The translations under genes were made by a program, and so were the position numbers. This document shows, in pieces, positions 1 through 12,966 of a stretch of DNA of 64,000 bases. Origin of the DNA: Flaveria trinervia (lineage: Eukaryota > Streptophyta > Magnoliopsida > Asterales > Asteraceae); assembly GCA_025506515.1 (NCBI GenBank), contig CM046443.1, forward strand, positions 93,523,849-93,587,848. The letters are read 5' to 3'. Each line of letters begins with the position of its first letter. Within the stretch, counting starts at the first letter, position 1. Under the pieces are notes generated by a model. That model was not told where the DNA came from and ran no database searches. It worked only from the letters and a program-made list of their open reading frames with translations.

Positions 1-1370
1 AGAGGTACCCATGCTCTGCTTACAAATGTGAATCTAACTGCTAAGGGTTTTCTTGAATGTGTATGGCAAAAGTAGGTTACAATAACATGTAATACATTGT
101 TTTAATAAATTACTATTATATAGTTAACAATAAAAATTTATGTATTAAATATCGTGTATTATACGAATTAAATAAACTAATGTATTATAAATATTTGAAA
201 ATTTTAAGTTAAAGAATTTGAAAATTTTTAGAAATCAGACATAAAAAACATTTGTCATCGTTATTTTTTTCTTTTTCTTAATATATTAACAAATATAATT
301 TTACACTTGATTGCATTAAATAATACAATAGAAACTTTTAAGTAAAAAATAAAAAAATTAATAATTAATTATATAAAATTCATTTAGTTAATGTTATAAT
401 TATTTGAGTAATAAGTAGTTAGGGCTTGGTTATCAGATCAAAGCTGATATTTATTAATTAATAGTTATTATAGTATTCATAATTAAATTTATAATAAATA
501 CATTAAAATATTTTTAATTATATTCTTGTTATTTAAGAGGATAGAGAGACGGAAAACTAAATTATTAGATGATCTAAAATGACGATAAATACTTTAATTT
601 ATTTTTATTTATTAGTATAGAGATATTAATACAGAGATGATATCATTGTCGAAAAAGGTTTACGTTTGATCAATAAACATTAAATAGAATTGAAATGGTA
701 AAAGTTAAAATAAAAGTAGTACCCTTAATGAACCCATTATTCTTTCAGCTTACATTCACATCAACCTCAAAACCTCCATTACGATTCATACCAAGAACTG
801 AATGATGAATTTTAAACACGAATACATGAATTGGTATGAGCTGATCTACGTCTTCGTTCATGAATATAGATCCCTTAATAAATTGATCAATTCAAAAGTT
901 TTTTAAATATTTTTATTGTTTATAGGTAATGATATTAGCATCAATACTATTATAAAAATATCAACACCAGTGAAAAATCGCAAGACACAAAATAAATATA
1001 ATTATATAAACTAGACACAATAACTTGATGTAACAAACACGATTACCTGACATATATGATATAATAAAATAACACACGCCAAACCAATAAATTCTTTTAA
1101 AATTTTATATTAAATACCACTCTAATTATAACCATACCCTAATATTAATATTAAAAGTAGCACCATTATAATAATAATAATAACAGTAAAATTATAATAG
1201 AAGGCAAAATAAACAAAAGACATGTAATATAAATAAAAAAAACCTTAAAAAGTTTTTCATTTAACGTTTAACATATCAACAAAACATTGCATAGCTTTCA
1301 TTTCCAAATAAATTTTATTGATTTTGTTTAAACTAATTTCTAAGAAGTGCACAATTATTTCCTTCATCGT
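1..1370. other. AT-rich intergenic DNA
   Basis: No coding potential is visible. A short inverted repeat around a GTGTATTATAC core near 150-165, flanked by AT-rich DNA, resembles the terminal hairpin of the Helitron family seen elsewhere in the window and may be an old remnant. The segment nearest 1370-1590 becomes C-rich and probably holds the promoter and 5' leader of the downstream spliceosome gene; no convincing TATA box was found. Confidence 0.5.
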
Positions 1371-1590
1371 TCAAACCCCTGATCCATCGTCTACTGCTTG
1401 AACAATAGAACCCTCTCGTCGCCCCCACATCATAATCATCTCAAATCCCTAATCACAACCCTTCACACGTTCATCAATCATCTCCATAATCGCACACCTG
1501 CACAGTTTCAAGTTCTCAACATCCAATTTCAAATTACAAATCCAATCGTTCACAAGAATCCTTAAACAAACCCCCCAAATCAACTTAACA

Positions 1591-4500
1591 ATGGCGAATC
1601 GTGAAGGAGACCCTTCATTAGGCTATCTAACCCGTAAAGAAACAGAGGTGAAGCTCCCCCGACCCACAAGGTCAAGAACAAAACCCCAGCTCCAATACAA
1701 ATCACCGCAGAGCAAATCCTACGAGAGGCAAGAGAGCGTCAAGAAGCTGAAATCCGACCACCGAAGCAGAAAATCACCGACCCAACAGAGCTCGCAGACT
1801 ACAGGCTCCGTAAGCGTAAGGAGTTCGAAGACCTGATTAGGAGGGTGAGGTGGAACAAGAGCGTGTGGGTGAAGTATGCCAAGTGGGAGGAGTCTCAAAA
1901 GGACTTTAATCGGGCTCGATCGGTGTGGGAACGAGCGCTTGATGTGGATTATAGAGATCATACAATGTGGCTCAAGTATGCTGATGTTGAGATGAAGAAT
2001 AAGTTCATTAATCATGCCAGGAATGTGTGGGATCGAGCCGTTACTTTGTTGCCCAGAGTGGATCAGTTGTGGTATAAGTATATTCATATGGAGGAGATGC
2101 TTGGGAATGTTGCAGGTATTAAATTATGGTTATGTTTGGTGTTTAGTTTATGAGAAGATAGAAAGATTGAAGTTGATTTAAGTTTGAATGTTAGTTTATC
2201 AAACACAAGCTTGTTATGTGTCTTTATTGAGATTGCTGGTGAATGTTACTTATTGAAGTATGAAAGGACACATCTTGCAAGAAGATGCTAGATACCATGC
2301 TTAAGAAGTTGCTTGCTATGTTACTACTAGGTTTGTTGTAATCGTATTCCGTTTCGTTCAGTGAAGTATTAAGTGTTGATTTACCATCAGGGTATCAAGC
2401 AAGAGTTTTTTTAGTTTTATTCATGTTGTCTTGCTAATAGAAACTGGAAACAAATGCAAAGTGGAATGTGAGCTGCTTAATTGAAATCAATTACTTAAGT
2501 TAGCAAGTGGCTTAAGAATGCTAAGTTGTAACTTAACAAGTTGTAATCATGTATTGTAAAAATGCTATAGTGCAAGTCAACACATTGATAGAAAAAGTTT
2601 TGTCGTGGGGATTTTTGAATATCACATGGTTACATGCGAAGATGACTTTACATTCTTCCTGAATTGTTTTAGTTTGAGTATCACAACTTTGCTCGTCCAA
2701 TAGGAGTATTTAGAGGGGGAGGTTACTTAAGAAAGAGAAATATTGTAGCAATCTATGCTCACTTAGGAAACATTCATTTTTGTATTCTTCTAGAAGGCTA
2801 GCTTAACTGAAGATAATGACTACTTGGATAGTAGCATGTCTTGGGAATGTTGCTTTTATATTTGTTAGATATGGCAATAGGAGGTCAAATAGGTTAATTT
2901 TTAAATCTAGCTTTTTTTAATCTTATGCCTGTAATCCATATTTACCCACAATAATAACCTTCTTTTAGGTGCCAGACAAATATTTGAGAGGTGGATGAGT
3001 TGGGAGCCTGACCAACAAGCATGGCTTTCATATATAAAATTTGAGTTAAGATACAATGAGATTGAGCGAGCGAGAGCTATCTATGAGAGATTTGTTCAGT
3101 GCATACCTAAAGTTGGTGCTTGGATTCGGTATGCCAAATTTGAAATGAAAAATGGAGAGATTAGTAGAGCCAGAAATTGTTATGAAAGGGCGGTTGATAA
3201 GCTGGCAGATGATGAAGAAGCAGAGACTTTATTCGTTGCCTTTGCTGAATTTGAAGAAAAATGTAAAGAAACTGAGAGAGCAAGATGTATTTATAAATTT
3301 GCTCTAGACCATATACCAAAGGGACGGGCTGAGGATCTATACAGAAAGTTTGTTGCTTTTGAGAAACAGTATGGCGATAGAGAGGGCATTGAAGATGCAA
3401 TCGTTGGGAAAAGAAGGTTTCAGTATGAGGAAGAAGTTAGAAAAAATCCTCTAAATTATGACTCATGGTTTGACTATATTAGACTTGAGGAGAGTGTGGG
3501 GAACAAATCTAGGATTCGAGAGGTTTATGAGAGAGCAATTGCTAATGTTCCTCCTGCTGATGAGAAAAGATATTGGCAAAGATACATTTATTTATGGATT
3601 AATTACGCTCTGTATGAAGAACTTGTGGCACAAGATATGTCTAGAACTAAGGATGTTTATAGTGAGTGTTTAAAACTGATTCCACACAAGAAATTCTCGT
3701 TTGCAAAGATTTGGTTATTGGCTGCTCAGTTTGAAATCAGACAGTTAAATCTCTCTGGTGCACGTTCCATTCTTGGAAATGCAATTGGAATTGCTCCTAA
3801 AGATAAGGTACAGTATGAAAATTTGAGTTACTCTTATTAACTTTTTTTTTTCTGCATGTTCTTGGTTTGACCTTGTTTTATATGAATGAACAAACAGATT
3901 TTTAAGAAGTACATTGAGATAGAGCTGCAGCTTGGTAACATAGATCGTTGTAGGAAGCTATATGAAAAGTATCTGGAGTGGTCACCTGAAAATTGCTATG
4001 CTTGGAGCAAATATGCTGAGCTGGAAAGATCTTTGAGTGAAACAGAGCGGGCCCGAGCCATTTTTGAGCTTGCAATTGCACAACCTGCACTTGACATGCC
4101 AGAGTTGTTGTGGAAGGTAAATGCTTCTATTATACCCTTAGGTCATAAAACATGTTTTGGTTAAGGTACCTTTTATGTGGTTTCAATAGAAAGTCAACCA
4201 AACGTTAAATATGAAACAAAATGCAGTGGTCTTGTTTTTGACTTTGCATTTAGAGTATCAAATCTTCTATCTCTGTTCTTTTAGATAGAAGTTCCAGATT
4301 GTATTAATGAGCATACTAGCTAAATTTTGATTTCCTTAAAGGGAATGGGTTGTTAACTTTTGTTATTGGTATATACTATATAGCAACTAGTTGAAATACT
4401 TACATATATTTAATTTTAGAGCTAGTAGATTCAAGCATAAACAATATGGTCTATTTATTCTAGGCTACTTGAGTAGAGGTCATATGCAGCGTGATTTGAT

Positions 4501-6354
4501 ATCTCCATCTTAGCAGTTTTTACCTACATGTCATTTACTTTGATGAACTGTATGCATTCTTTGTTTACAATATTCGGTGTTTGCTTAAATGTTGGCAAGT
4601 CTTTCCACAGTCTGTTTCTAGACTTCCTTTTAGGGTGGGGGTCGCAAAATTGTCAAGTGGGTGAGTTGGATAACATGCGAAACTGGGCATGTGTAATTTT
4701 AGTTTGTTTTTAGTATAATTTTAAAATCTATATTATTACAACACTAATCCAGCTTGTGTTAACTAAGTGATTAAAGACTATATGAAATTGAATAAAATTC
4801 AGATGACTTTCATCCTTTGTGACATGACTCGTTTTTTTCCGATTAAATCCTTTACCTTAACCCATTAGACTCATTAGAGATAACGGAAAAATAAATGGGT
4901 AGAAATTGCCATCTCAAATGTTATGTGTACTGATTACTTGTTGATTTGATTCTTGAATAATATTGGCCACAAATCTGAAGATATGTGATGTTGGACATTG
5001 AGGATATTCAAGCTAAATATTGTAAATAAATGAGAAGACAGATCAATGTCAAACATTATAGTTATTAAATTTCACTTTTGCTCTTTGCAGGCATACATCG
5101 ACTTTGAGATTGCAGAAGGTGAATTTGAAAGAACAAGACAACTATATGAGAGGCTTTTGGACCGCACAAAGCATTTAAAGGTGTGGATCAGTTATGCAAA
5201 GTTTGAAGCATCTGCCATTGAAGAAGCAGAACAACATGAAGAGCTACCTGAAAATGTTCTTCTGGAACAGAAGAAACTTTGCATTCAACGTGCTAGAAGT
5301 AATCATCTAATCTTGTTGCTCACACTTGCCATTTTTTTATTATTAACCTAGTTAGTTATTCAAAATTATGATTTTAATATGTGTTTATTTACTTTGTGAT
5401 CAGGAGTGTTTGAAAATGCTATAAACTACTATAGAACATCAGCCCCTGAGCTTAAAGAAGAGAGGGCCATGTTATTAGAAGAGTGGTTGAATATGGAAAG
5501 CAATTTCGGTGACTTGGGTGACATTGACTTTGTGCGTGTGAAACTACCCAAGAAGTTAAAGAAGAGAAGACAGATTGAAATAGATGATGGTCCTGCTGGG
5601 TATGTCAATAAACTCATTGTTGTGTTCTCTTTTTCCATATTACATGTCATATATAAGTACGAGGGTTGAAGACAGGTTGGGTTGATCTTTAAACATCTCT
5701 ATATTATCCAATCTTTTAATTGAATGATGCATTAACTATGATTACAACAATTTTATTACAATAGCAGTATAAAGTCAGGAGTGCAGCTTTTTAGGAGGTT
5801 ATATGCACTAGAAATAGACGTTGGGAGACTTCCAACTATATTCAACCCATTTGAAATGTTTCTGTTTTAGCTCAAAAGAATTTATCTACCCATTTGGGAT
5901 AAAACACCACTAAAATGGGCTCATTCTTAATTATATGGATCAAAATTGCCACATGTTGCAAAAACTCGTGTCCAGTAAAGCACACATCTAGAACAGGCTT
6001 ATGGTAGTGTAGCTTAAATAAGACTTTCTGTTTACACTCTTTTTTCTTATGAAGATTAATTGTATAAACATTGTTTGGCCATTAATCTAGTGCTTTAATA
6101 GATAAAGATGTTATAATCATCACTGATGGCGTTGGTCACTTATGCTATACTGTAAAAGATGCTTTGAACATACATTTTTGGAACGATCATAATGCTTACA
6201 TAATATTATTCATTACAGGTATGAGGAGTACATAGATTATCTATTCCCAGAAGAATCACAAGCATCCAATCTGAAGATCTTGGAGCAAGCCTACAAATGG
6301 AAAAAGCAAAAAGTGGCCTCAGATGATGAAGATGATTATGATATAGATGATTAG
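1591..6354 (+). CDS. CRNKL1: Crooked neck-like pre-mRNA splicing factor (HAT-repeat protein, CRNKL1/CLF1/SYF3 family)
   Basis: Six exons were read from protein continuity and GT-AG sites: 1591-2115, 2969-3807, 3898-4116, 5091-5298, 5404-5599 and 6219-6354, about 2.12 kb of coding sequence. The product is about 707 residues, the usual plant length, if one missing base in exon 1 is allowed for. It consists almost entirely of HAT (half-a-TPR) repeats with the typical W..Y..FE and RAR..(Y/W)ERA pattern, for example VWVKYAKWEESQ and AWIRYAKFEMKNGEISRARN. It ends in an acidic tail, DDEDDYDIDD. Crooked-neck proteins are scaffolds of the NineTeen complex/Prp19-associated spliceosome in the nucleus. 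The start ATG at 1591 gives the conserved N-terminus (DPSLGYLTRK..TEVKLPRPT). Family identity is very secure. Whether this copy is functional depends on the apparent frameshift at about 1670. Confidence 0.93.
1661..1680 (+). other. One-base deletion (frameshift) in exon 1 of the crooked-neck gene
   Basis: From 1591 the frame encodes the conserved family N-terminus up to PRPTR. From about 1671 the conserved sequence (VKNKTPAP..., then ITAEQILREARERQEAE) continues one frame over and stays open to the exon end at 2115. A single G appears to be missing where CCCACAAG meets GTCAAG. Without it the ATG frame runs into a stop at 1834-1836. It is either a real disabling mutation or a consensus error. 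Confidence 0.85.
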
Positions 6355-9300
6355 CAAGGATGCTCAGTCGTTTCTAGATTTGCCTTCCGGCAACATGCCG
6401 ACATCCATCTTGACGGAGACAGCAGATCCACTATCGACCAAGAATGAATACTATTGATATCTTTGCAAAACCCATTTGATTTTTGGTGGGGTATATTACT
6501 AGTTTCAATATTTCAAATGATTATGATGTTTGATGATGGTGGTGGTGATTTGGTGATGGTTGTGGTGGTGATGGTGGTGGTGGTATGCAGTTGCTGGGGG
6601 TGATGGCGTACATGAAACGAGGGGAGGGGGAGGGGTGGCTAATATTATTTTTGGTTAGTTTTAAATATTTGTTAGAAGGGTATTTTGCTTATTTTCTAAA
6701 AGTTAACAAAAAAATTGAATCTTTGTTAGTATAGGGGTCTACCAGCATGTATAATATGTATAGTTAAGGTTTTCATCTGTAATTTCTAGATAAAATTTGA
6801 GCATTCATGTAATTTACTCTTTAAAAAAAGAAAAAGAAAAAGAAAATGCATAATTGCTTTTGTTAAAATCAAGTCTAAAATAATTTGACGTTAAATTGAA
6901 AGTAAGGGCTAATGTGGATTGGATTGCTGTTTTGAGGAGACACTTCATGTTAACAAAAAAACATTGATTTTTTTCAGTGTCACAATTGTGTTCATTGAAT
7001 ATCCAGGCTCATTTGCAATGACAGTGTATGAATCTTTTGTTCCTAGGCATACTTTTTATCATTTTCATGTAGGTGCCTAAATATACATTACATATTTTTT
7101 GTTCTATGTTTGTTGTTTAAGTGGACATCTCTTGATGTTGTAAAAACTGATTAAGTCTCAGTTGTGTTTCCAAAATTTAAAGAAATAAAAAAGTGTGCTA
7201 AGGTGATTGTTTTTCAATTTGTTCGCTCAGCCTTTGCGATTATAGGTTGCCCCTCTTTTCTTTTTGCCCATTTAACTGCTTTCATGACCACTACACTCTA
7301 CAGCCTCTTCAAATGTTGCCAATAACCACTGATACATACAGGTTAGTTATCTCCTTCAGTTTGCATCGCATACTGTTTTTGAGATTTAGGTAGTCGTCTA
7401 CCTTATTGATTTACATGTGTGCTTTTCTACTTGGTTTTGTTTACGGTTGTTGAAGGATTATTTAGATTTTGTTTATTTTTCCAACTATATGTGAAACATG
7501 TTGATTGGAATTTTGGTTAGAAACATGTCTACAAAGGTATTGACTTTTATTGAAAGTTTTATAGGATGGGTAGTTGTAGTAAGTTTAGGTTTATGTAAAT
7601 GCATAAGCATAGTGATTTAGTTCAATTATCTTAATTCTAATAATCAATTACAATTTACAATTGAAGGACACGTCTCATCCTCAAATTAACTTTACTTCTC
7701 ATTTTCCTGCCCAACTTTGGATGACCCTATTGAAGTCAGTTGCGGGTCAACTAATCCAGTTTTTATCATTCTGATCCAAATTGGTTTTTACACTGTATAA
7801 CCTTAATAAAACCCTAGATCTTGGTATTCCTCTTTCTGAAACATCTTTTTGTTCCCTCATATTGATATCTGCTGTAAAAAGGATCCAAAACCGCTCATAC
7901 CTTCTATGCTCGAACGAATATCCTAATATTTACTACACAATACGATCATGTATGTTTCGATTTAAGCAACAATCCATATGTTTTGATTTAATGTAGGCTT
8001 TGTGGCTTAATTGTAGTCTAATAACACATGGATGTGTACTGTATTTTAGGTCATTATGGCTTGTCTTTGATTTTTGAGGTTCATAACCAAGTTGACAAAA
8101 CATATGATAATGAAAACCGTGGACAATTTTGGTGTCAATTGCCAGTTAATTTTTGTGTTTAATGCCACCAATATGGTTTTGATGTTCAAGTAGTTTAATT
8201 TTGGTGTATTGTTTAACGTAATTACACCTATAATTGAGATGTTGATTGAGTTTGTCTTTTTGAACCCTGTTATTAATTTTATTATTGATTCTGCAGGTTC
8301 ACCTTTTGTAACTAGGGTAACCTTTCAATTCATAGTTAGTGTTTAATGTTCTTTCTTTTTGTGAGATCTTATAAACAAGAAAGATTAAATTCTTACAATT
8401 TATAGTTCATGCTGAATGCACATCTAAATTAGTGCCATCTATACTCTTGATAATATTGAATGCATCAATTTGAGATTATATGATAAGTACTCTCTTTGTT
8501 CTTGTCATAGTTCATTATAATAAGTATGTCTTTTAGATTAAGAGTTTGGAGGATAAAAATAAATATTTGTTATTTGCATTGTTGGCTGAAAGCCAAAAAA
8601 TATACAAAAATTTTGAATACGATGGAATGTTGTTATAGGTATGAGAATCATCAACTATTAAGTTTTATGGAATGTTGAGAAATGATGTTTGAATACAATG
8701 GGTTTTAAAAGAGAATTATGGTTGTGTTTATTTGACACACAACACAATTATAAAGCTGCAAGGAGTCAAAATGGTGTTTGATTTAAAGTTAGGATTTCTA
8801 CTGATTATGTATAGATGCTAAATATTTATATTTATGTTTTTATATACACACCTTTGATAGGTACACCGTTAATGTATTAAAAGATAGATTTCATGTTATA
8901 AGTATCCAAACAATTAAAGTTGGGGTCTCTTACAGAATTATTGCATATGGTTTTGGTTTAATATTGAATCGTATATTGGGTTTTTGTATTCTTGATTTTC
9001 TCTATTGGTGGTAAATGTTTGAGTATAACATCTAACACTATAATAAATGGTTTTATAGTTAATTGTTGCTTTTGGAACAATAAAAGAATAAAAACATACT
9101 AGGGTTGTTAATCTTTATTAGTATTTTGATTTCAAATTCTTTCCTTTAACATGTTTTCATTCATAACTCATTTGCAGGCACTCCCTAATCTCAATCATTC
9201 AGAAGCATGCAAAGAAGTATAAAAGTGCCAAAGTATTGGTAAATTATAACCATAACTTTTCATTTTTAACTATTACCTGTAAAATATAACTTTAGTTAAA

Positions 9301-9463
9301 GGAATCATACAATTTTTTGAATAATATCATTATTCTCGTACAATCTGTGTAATATACTAGTTTATTTAGCGTTGTCTAAAGTTAAAAGCAGAGATGAAAT
9401 AAAACTCTTTATACTTGATAAAGATGGTAAAATTACGAACAAAACACCAAATGTAGTGCATAA
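6355..9463. other. 3' flank of the crooked-neck gene and intergenic DNA
   Basis: No further gene was recognised. A GGT/GAT-rich imperfect trinucleotide repeat lies at about 6532-6595, probably within or just past the 3' UTR. One short exon-like block (9178-9238) is flanked by AG and GT but has no recognisable partner exons. The remainder is unstructured AT-rich sequence. Confidence 0.5.
6532..6595. repeat. Imperfect (GGT)n trinucleotide repeat
   Basis: A run of GGT and GAT triplets (GGTGGTGGTGATTTGGTGATGG and onward) just downstream of the crooked-neck stop codon. It is a simple low-complexity tract with no coding role inferred. Confidence 0.8.
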
Positions 9464-10270
9464 AAAATAGAGTTAATTTCAATTTTGTTTTCTAAGATTT
9501 GACTAAATTAACAATTTTTCTCTAAAAGATTTAAAACATTAATTTAGCTTCAAAAGTTTCATATGTTGTTTAGTTTCACTTTAAAAGTTTCTTTATCTAT
9601 ACTATTTATAAAACATATGTGAAGGGTATTTTAAGATACCATAAAATTAAGAACAAATATTTAATTGAATGCATAAAATACAATAAATTTTGAGGGTAAA
9701 ATAGTACTTATAACACTATTTACATATTAACCTTTACAATTAGTTATAAATAACCTTACACTTACTAATATTTACATAGAATTTTTCATTATCTACCCAT
9801 AAATTTAAAAAAAAAAGTTAATTTGTGTAAGATTTCAGCTATATATTTTAATCTATCGCATTTAAAAACTTTTTAAAACTACAATTATAACCTGTATTTT
9901 TTTTAAATGTTTTGGTGAAAACTTTTGCTAAACCGGTTTGTGTACAATAAGTTAATGCGTAAATATACAAGTAATCATACATAACCCATTTATTTGGTAT
10001 TTAAAATTTTAGCTTAGAAAAGCATAACAGACTTTTATAAAAATACTATAAGAAAAATAAAATATTAAAAAAATATATCGGATATAAAATGTGACCCGCC
10101 GCATTGCGTGGGCACCCTTCTAGTCTTTGATAAAGTTGAAACACTTTTAAATTGAAATTGAAACAACTTATGAAAATTTTGAAGGTAAATTGATATTTTT
10201 AATATTTTGGAGGATAATGGTTATTTTTAACAAACCTTGAGCAGTAAAATTGAACTTATCTCTAAAAAAT
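9464..10270. mobile_element. Long-arm foldback (inverted-repeat) element, interrupted by a Helitron
   Basis: The 130-bp left arm (9464-9595) and the right arm (10124-about 10270) are reverse complements of each other at roughly three quarters identity by eye. For example CAAAAGTTTCATATGTTGTT on the left matches the complement of AACAACTTATGAAAATTTTG on the right. The arms would form a hairpin whose loop is filled by the Helitron at 9596-10123. No transposase is present. The superfamily is uncertain; a Mutator-like hairpin MITE is one option. Confidence 0.6.
9596..10123 (+). mobile_element. Non-autonomous Helitron, 528 bp
   Basis: The 5' end is TCTATACTATTTATAAAACA and is preceded by A. The 3' end has a GC-rich hairpin (CCCGCCGCATTGCGTGGG), then a short spacer and CTAG followed by T. 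This matches Helitron rules: 5'-TC, a subterminal hairpin, CTRR-3', and insertion between A and T without target duplication. No Rep/helicase gene is present, so it would depend on an autonomous partner. It sits exactly at the centre of a foldback element. Confidence 0.75.
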
Positions 10271-10389
10271 AGTTATAGATTTGTGAATTTTAATTGTAGT
10301 TTTATTTGTTATTTTTTTTACACAATATATATTCTTCATTTATGTGAATTTTATCACTTTATATTTTTGTATAACTTTAAATAAGATAT

Positions 10390-10444
10390 TGCTAATATGA
10401 GATTTCGTTATACAACCCGTGTAATACGCGGGTCTATAACCTAG
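10390..10444 (+). mobile_element. Helitron 3' terminus (remnant)
   Basis: A hairpin around ACCCGTGTAATACGCGGGT is followed by CTATAAC and CTAG, then T, again matching a Helitron 3' end. The matching 5' end was not located, so only the terminus is annotated. Confidence 0.5.
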
Positions 10445-10798
10445 TATTATATAGGCTGGTTTTGAATGGTTGTGAGTAAAAAAGAGAGAAAATGTTACTG
10501 TTTATCGACATATTTGAGTAATCACTATTCAATCTCTATAATTTTTTTAATATTGTTTAAAGTGGTTGTGAGTAAATGAGAGGAAAAAAAACATAATTTA
10601 ATTGAAAAAAAACAATGATTAGGGTATAAAAAAGTATTATTTAATTGAAAAGTATGAATACTCTTAGTTAGGTTGAAGATAAACTATAGTGATTTTTAAT
10701 ATAATTATATAGATAAAGATAAAAAATATACTACTACTGCTATTAGTTAGGTTGAAGATGAGATTTGTGAGAGACCACTCATTTATGTTTATAATATA

Positions 10799-11278
10799 CC
10801 AGCTTTAGTAAACCCATGTATTACACTGATTAAATAAATAAAATAATGATATAATAAATATATTAATTATAAAATGATATTTTAAGATATGATATGACTG
10901 AAATTACGTATCATAAATGACTATAAATAATAAAACAGTGATATCAACTTTTTCAAAAATTTTTAAAAATAAACATTTTATTTTAAAATAAACCGTATAA
11001 AATGACATTTTAAAAAAATTTCTTATTACAACTCTGAAATTTGATTATTTTTTGTTTTAAAAAAATTAACTTATTAAAAATATCAATTTATTTAGAAATA
11101 ACCTTAATAAATAGACTTATTTCTTAATTTATTATATATTAAAATGTATTAAAATAATTTTATTAGTAATTAAAATAATTATTTAATTGGGGAGAGAGGA
11201 GGAAAAATTGGTGAGAATGATTGTGATGCTGACATGTGGCACCTTTATTTACCCTTTTACTAAAGTAGTAATATAAGA
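10799..11278 (-). mobile_element. Non-autonomous Helitron, about 480 bp
   Basis: Read on the minus strand it starts TCTTATATTACTACTTTAGT after an A. It ends in a GTGTAATACAT-type hairpin, GGGTTTACTAAAG and CTGG followed by T. The first 150 bp (a G-rich start, then CACATGTCA and the CTCTC block) align with the element at 50392-50872. The length is almost identical to that copy. It has no coding capacity. Confidence 0.6.
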
Positions 11279-12966
11279 TAAGATTAGTTATATATATTAG
11301 TATTCTTATTATTTTTTTATTAGAGGGTAATTTGATCATTTAAAAATTTTAACTGAAAAGTTAACTTTACATTCAAGTTGATGATCAATGGTGTTACATT
11401 TTGTCAAACTTATGGACCGATCTTGTAATTTCTCAAACTTAGGACCGAGACTGAAAACATATCGAAGCACAAGAACCTTTCGTGTAATTAACTCAATATT
11501 AGATTAGGATATGTTAATCCAAATAGTTTTCTCTTTTAGGATTAAAATATTCCTATTAGTGCTTGATTTTGCTGAGCTCTCAAACGATCTTCTCAGTACG
11601 GCCGTGATAGATTTTATTTTCGTAATGAGTTAGTGATTGTGATAAAAAGTGCAATCATGTAGGTAGTCAGTATTATCACTCTCACATTCACTAAGGGAGT
11701 ATAGTGGTATTGGTGTAAGTGTGGCGTTAATTAAAAACGATGATAAGGTATGGTGTTGTGGTTGGTGGTCAAAATAAAACATAAAAGAAAGAAAAACAAA
11801 ATCTTTGCATCAAGCCTGCGGCGGTGGTCAGAGAAGGGCCCATCACGCATTCTGGGGCAATGTTCGGTCGTGATAGGAACTAACGTGGCACCCTATCACG
11901 TTCCACCGCGGATGGCCTAAACATGAACGGTTCAAAGATAGAATCCTGAACATGTGCAGAAAAACAAGTATCTAGGTTAAATGATTATTTTGTTAACTTT
12001 TGACACAAATTATATATTTACACATATTTACGTGTAGTATAACTAATTGATGATTTATGGGCTTGTATTCCTTTTTATAAGAGCTAAGATAGTTACAAAT
12101 TAGTGTTAAGATGGATCAGATATCACTACTTAAAGTAAGATGTTTAAAATGGAACTTGAGAGGAAATAAATGAAAATTCTCACATAGGTAGATGAAGATA
12201 GCAGAAATGAGTTCGTAAGAAGCTATGACGCTTAGCAAGCACCGACCTTGGGTTTGACTCGCAGGCTAACAAACAAGGATGGAAAGGTAGATCGAACTTG
12301 TGTGCTCACGACATGCTAACACAAATTTCAATACGGGATTCTAGCACTCTTGTTGCAATGGCATGTGTTTAACCTAGTTCACAATATGTAAATATACGTC
12401 TTGAAAGTATGATTGAGGTTTAACTTTCAAATTATGATTCTCGAATAGCATAAATGGTGCAATTAATTAAAAAGTTTAATCACAAGGATCAATGTGTAGA
12501 CAGGTTGCATATTGCATAGGTAGACGTAAGATAACTATGTTGAATTCAGTGATTGGTAACAGGTGATTGCAACACTTGTCTGCTTATAAGCACAGTGGTA
12601 CTTGTATGATTTTATGAAATGATTTGAACCTCAAACCCATCGAAAATTGGGATCAGGAAGTCCAATAATAGCTACTACTTTAGTAGGCGATTCAATATTT
12701 TTGTTGAAGTGAAACCCAGAGAGTATATGGAGAGGATTCTTCATGTTCACAGAGGGCAACTCAACACTCATATGTGTTTTACCCTCGACTATAACTTATT
12801 GTAGAAAGAAATGCTTGCAATATAATAATTTCAAACATGTATAGCAAAAAACAAGGATACAATTTCTCATTTGTAACTCAGGTTATATGTCGATCTACAT
12901 GTTGAATAAAAATGCTTAAATCGTTTATCTTATAATTGCAATTAATGTCAAGATAAAGATAAAATG
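11279..12966. other. Intergenic DNA with a GC-rich hairpin
   Basis: No gene was recognised. A local GC-rich island at about 11815-11915 holds nested inverted repeats: GCGGTGG with CCACCGC, and CGTGATAGG with CCTATCACG. It looks like the core of a small MITE. The remainder is unremarkable. Confidence 0.45.
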
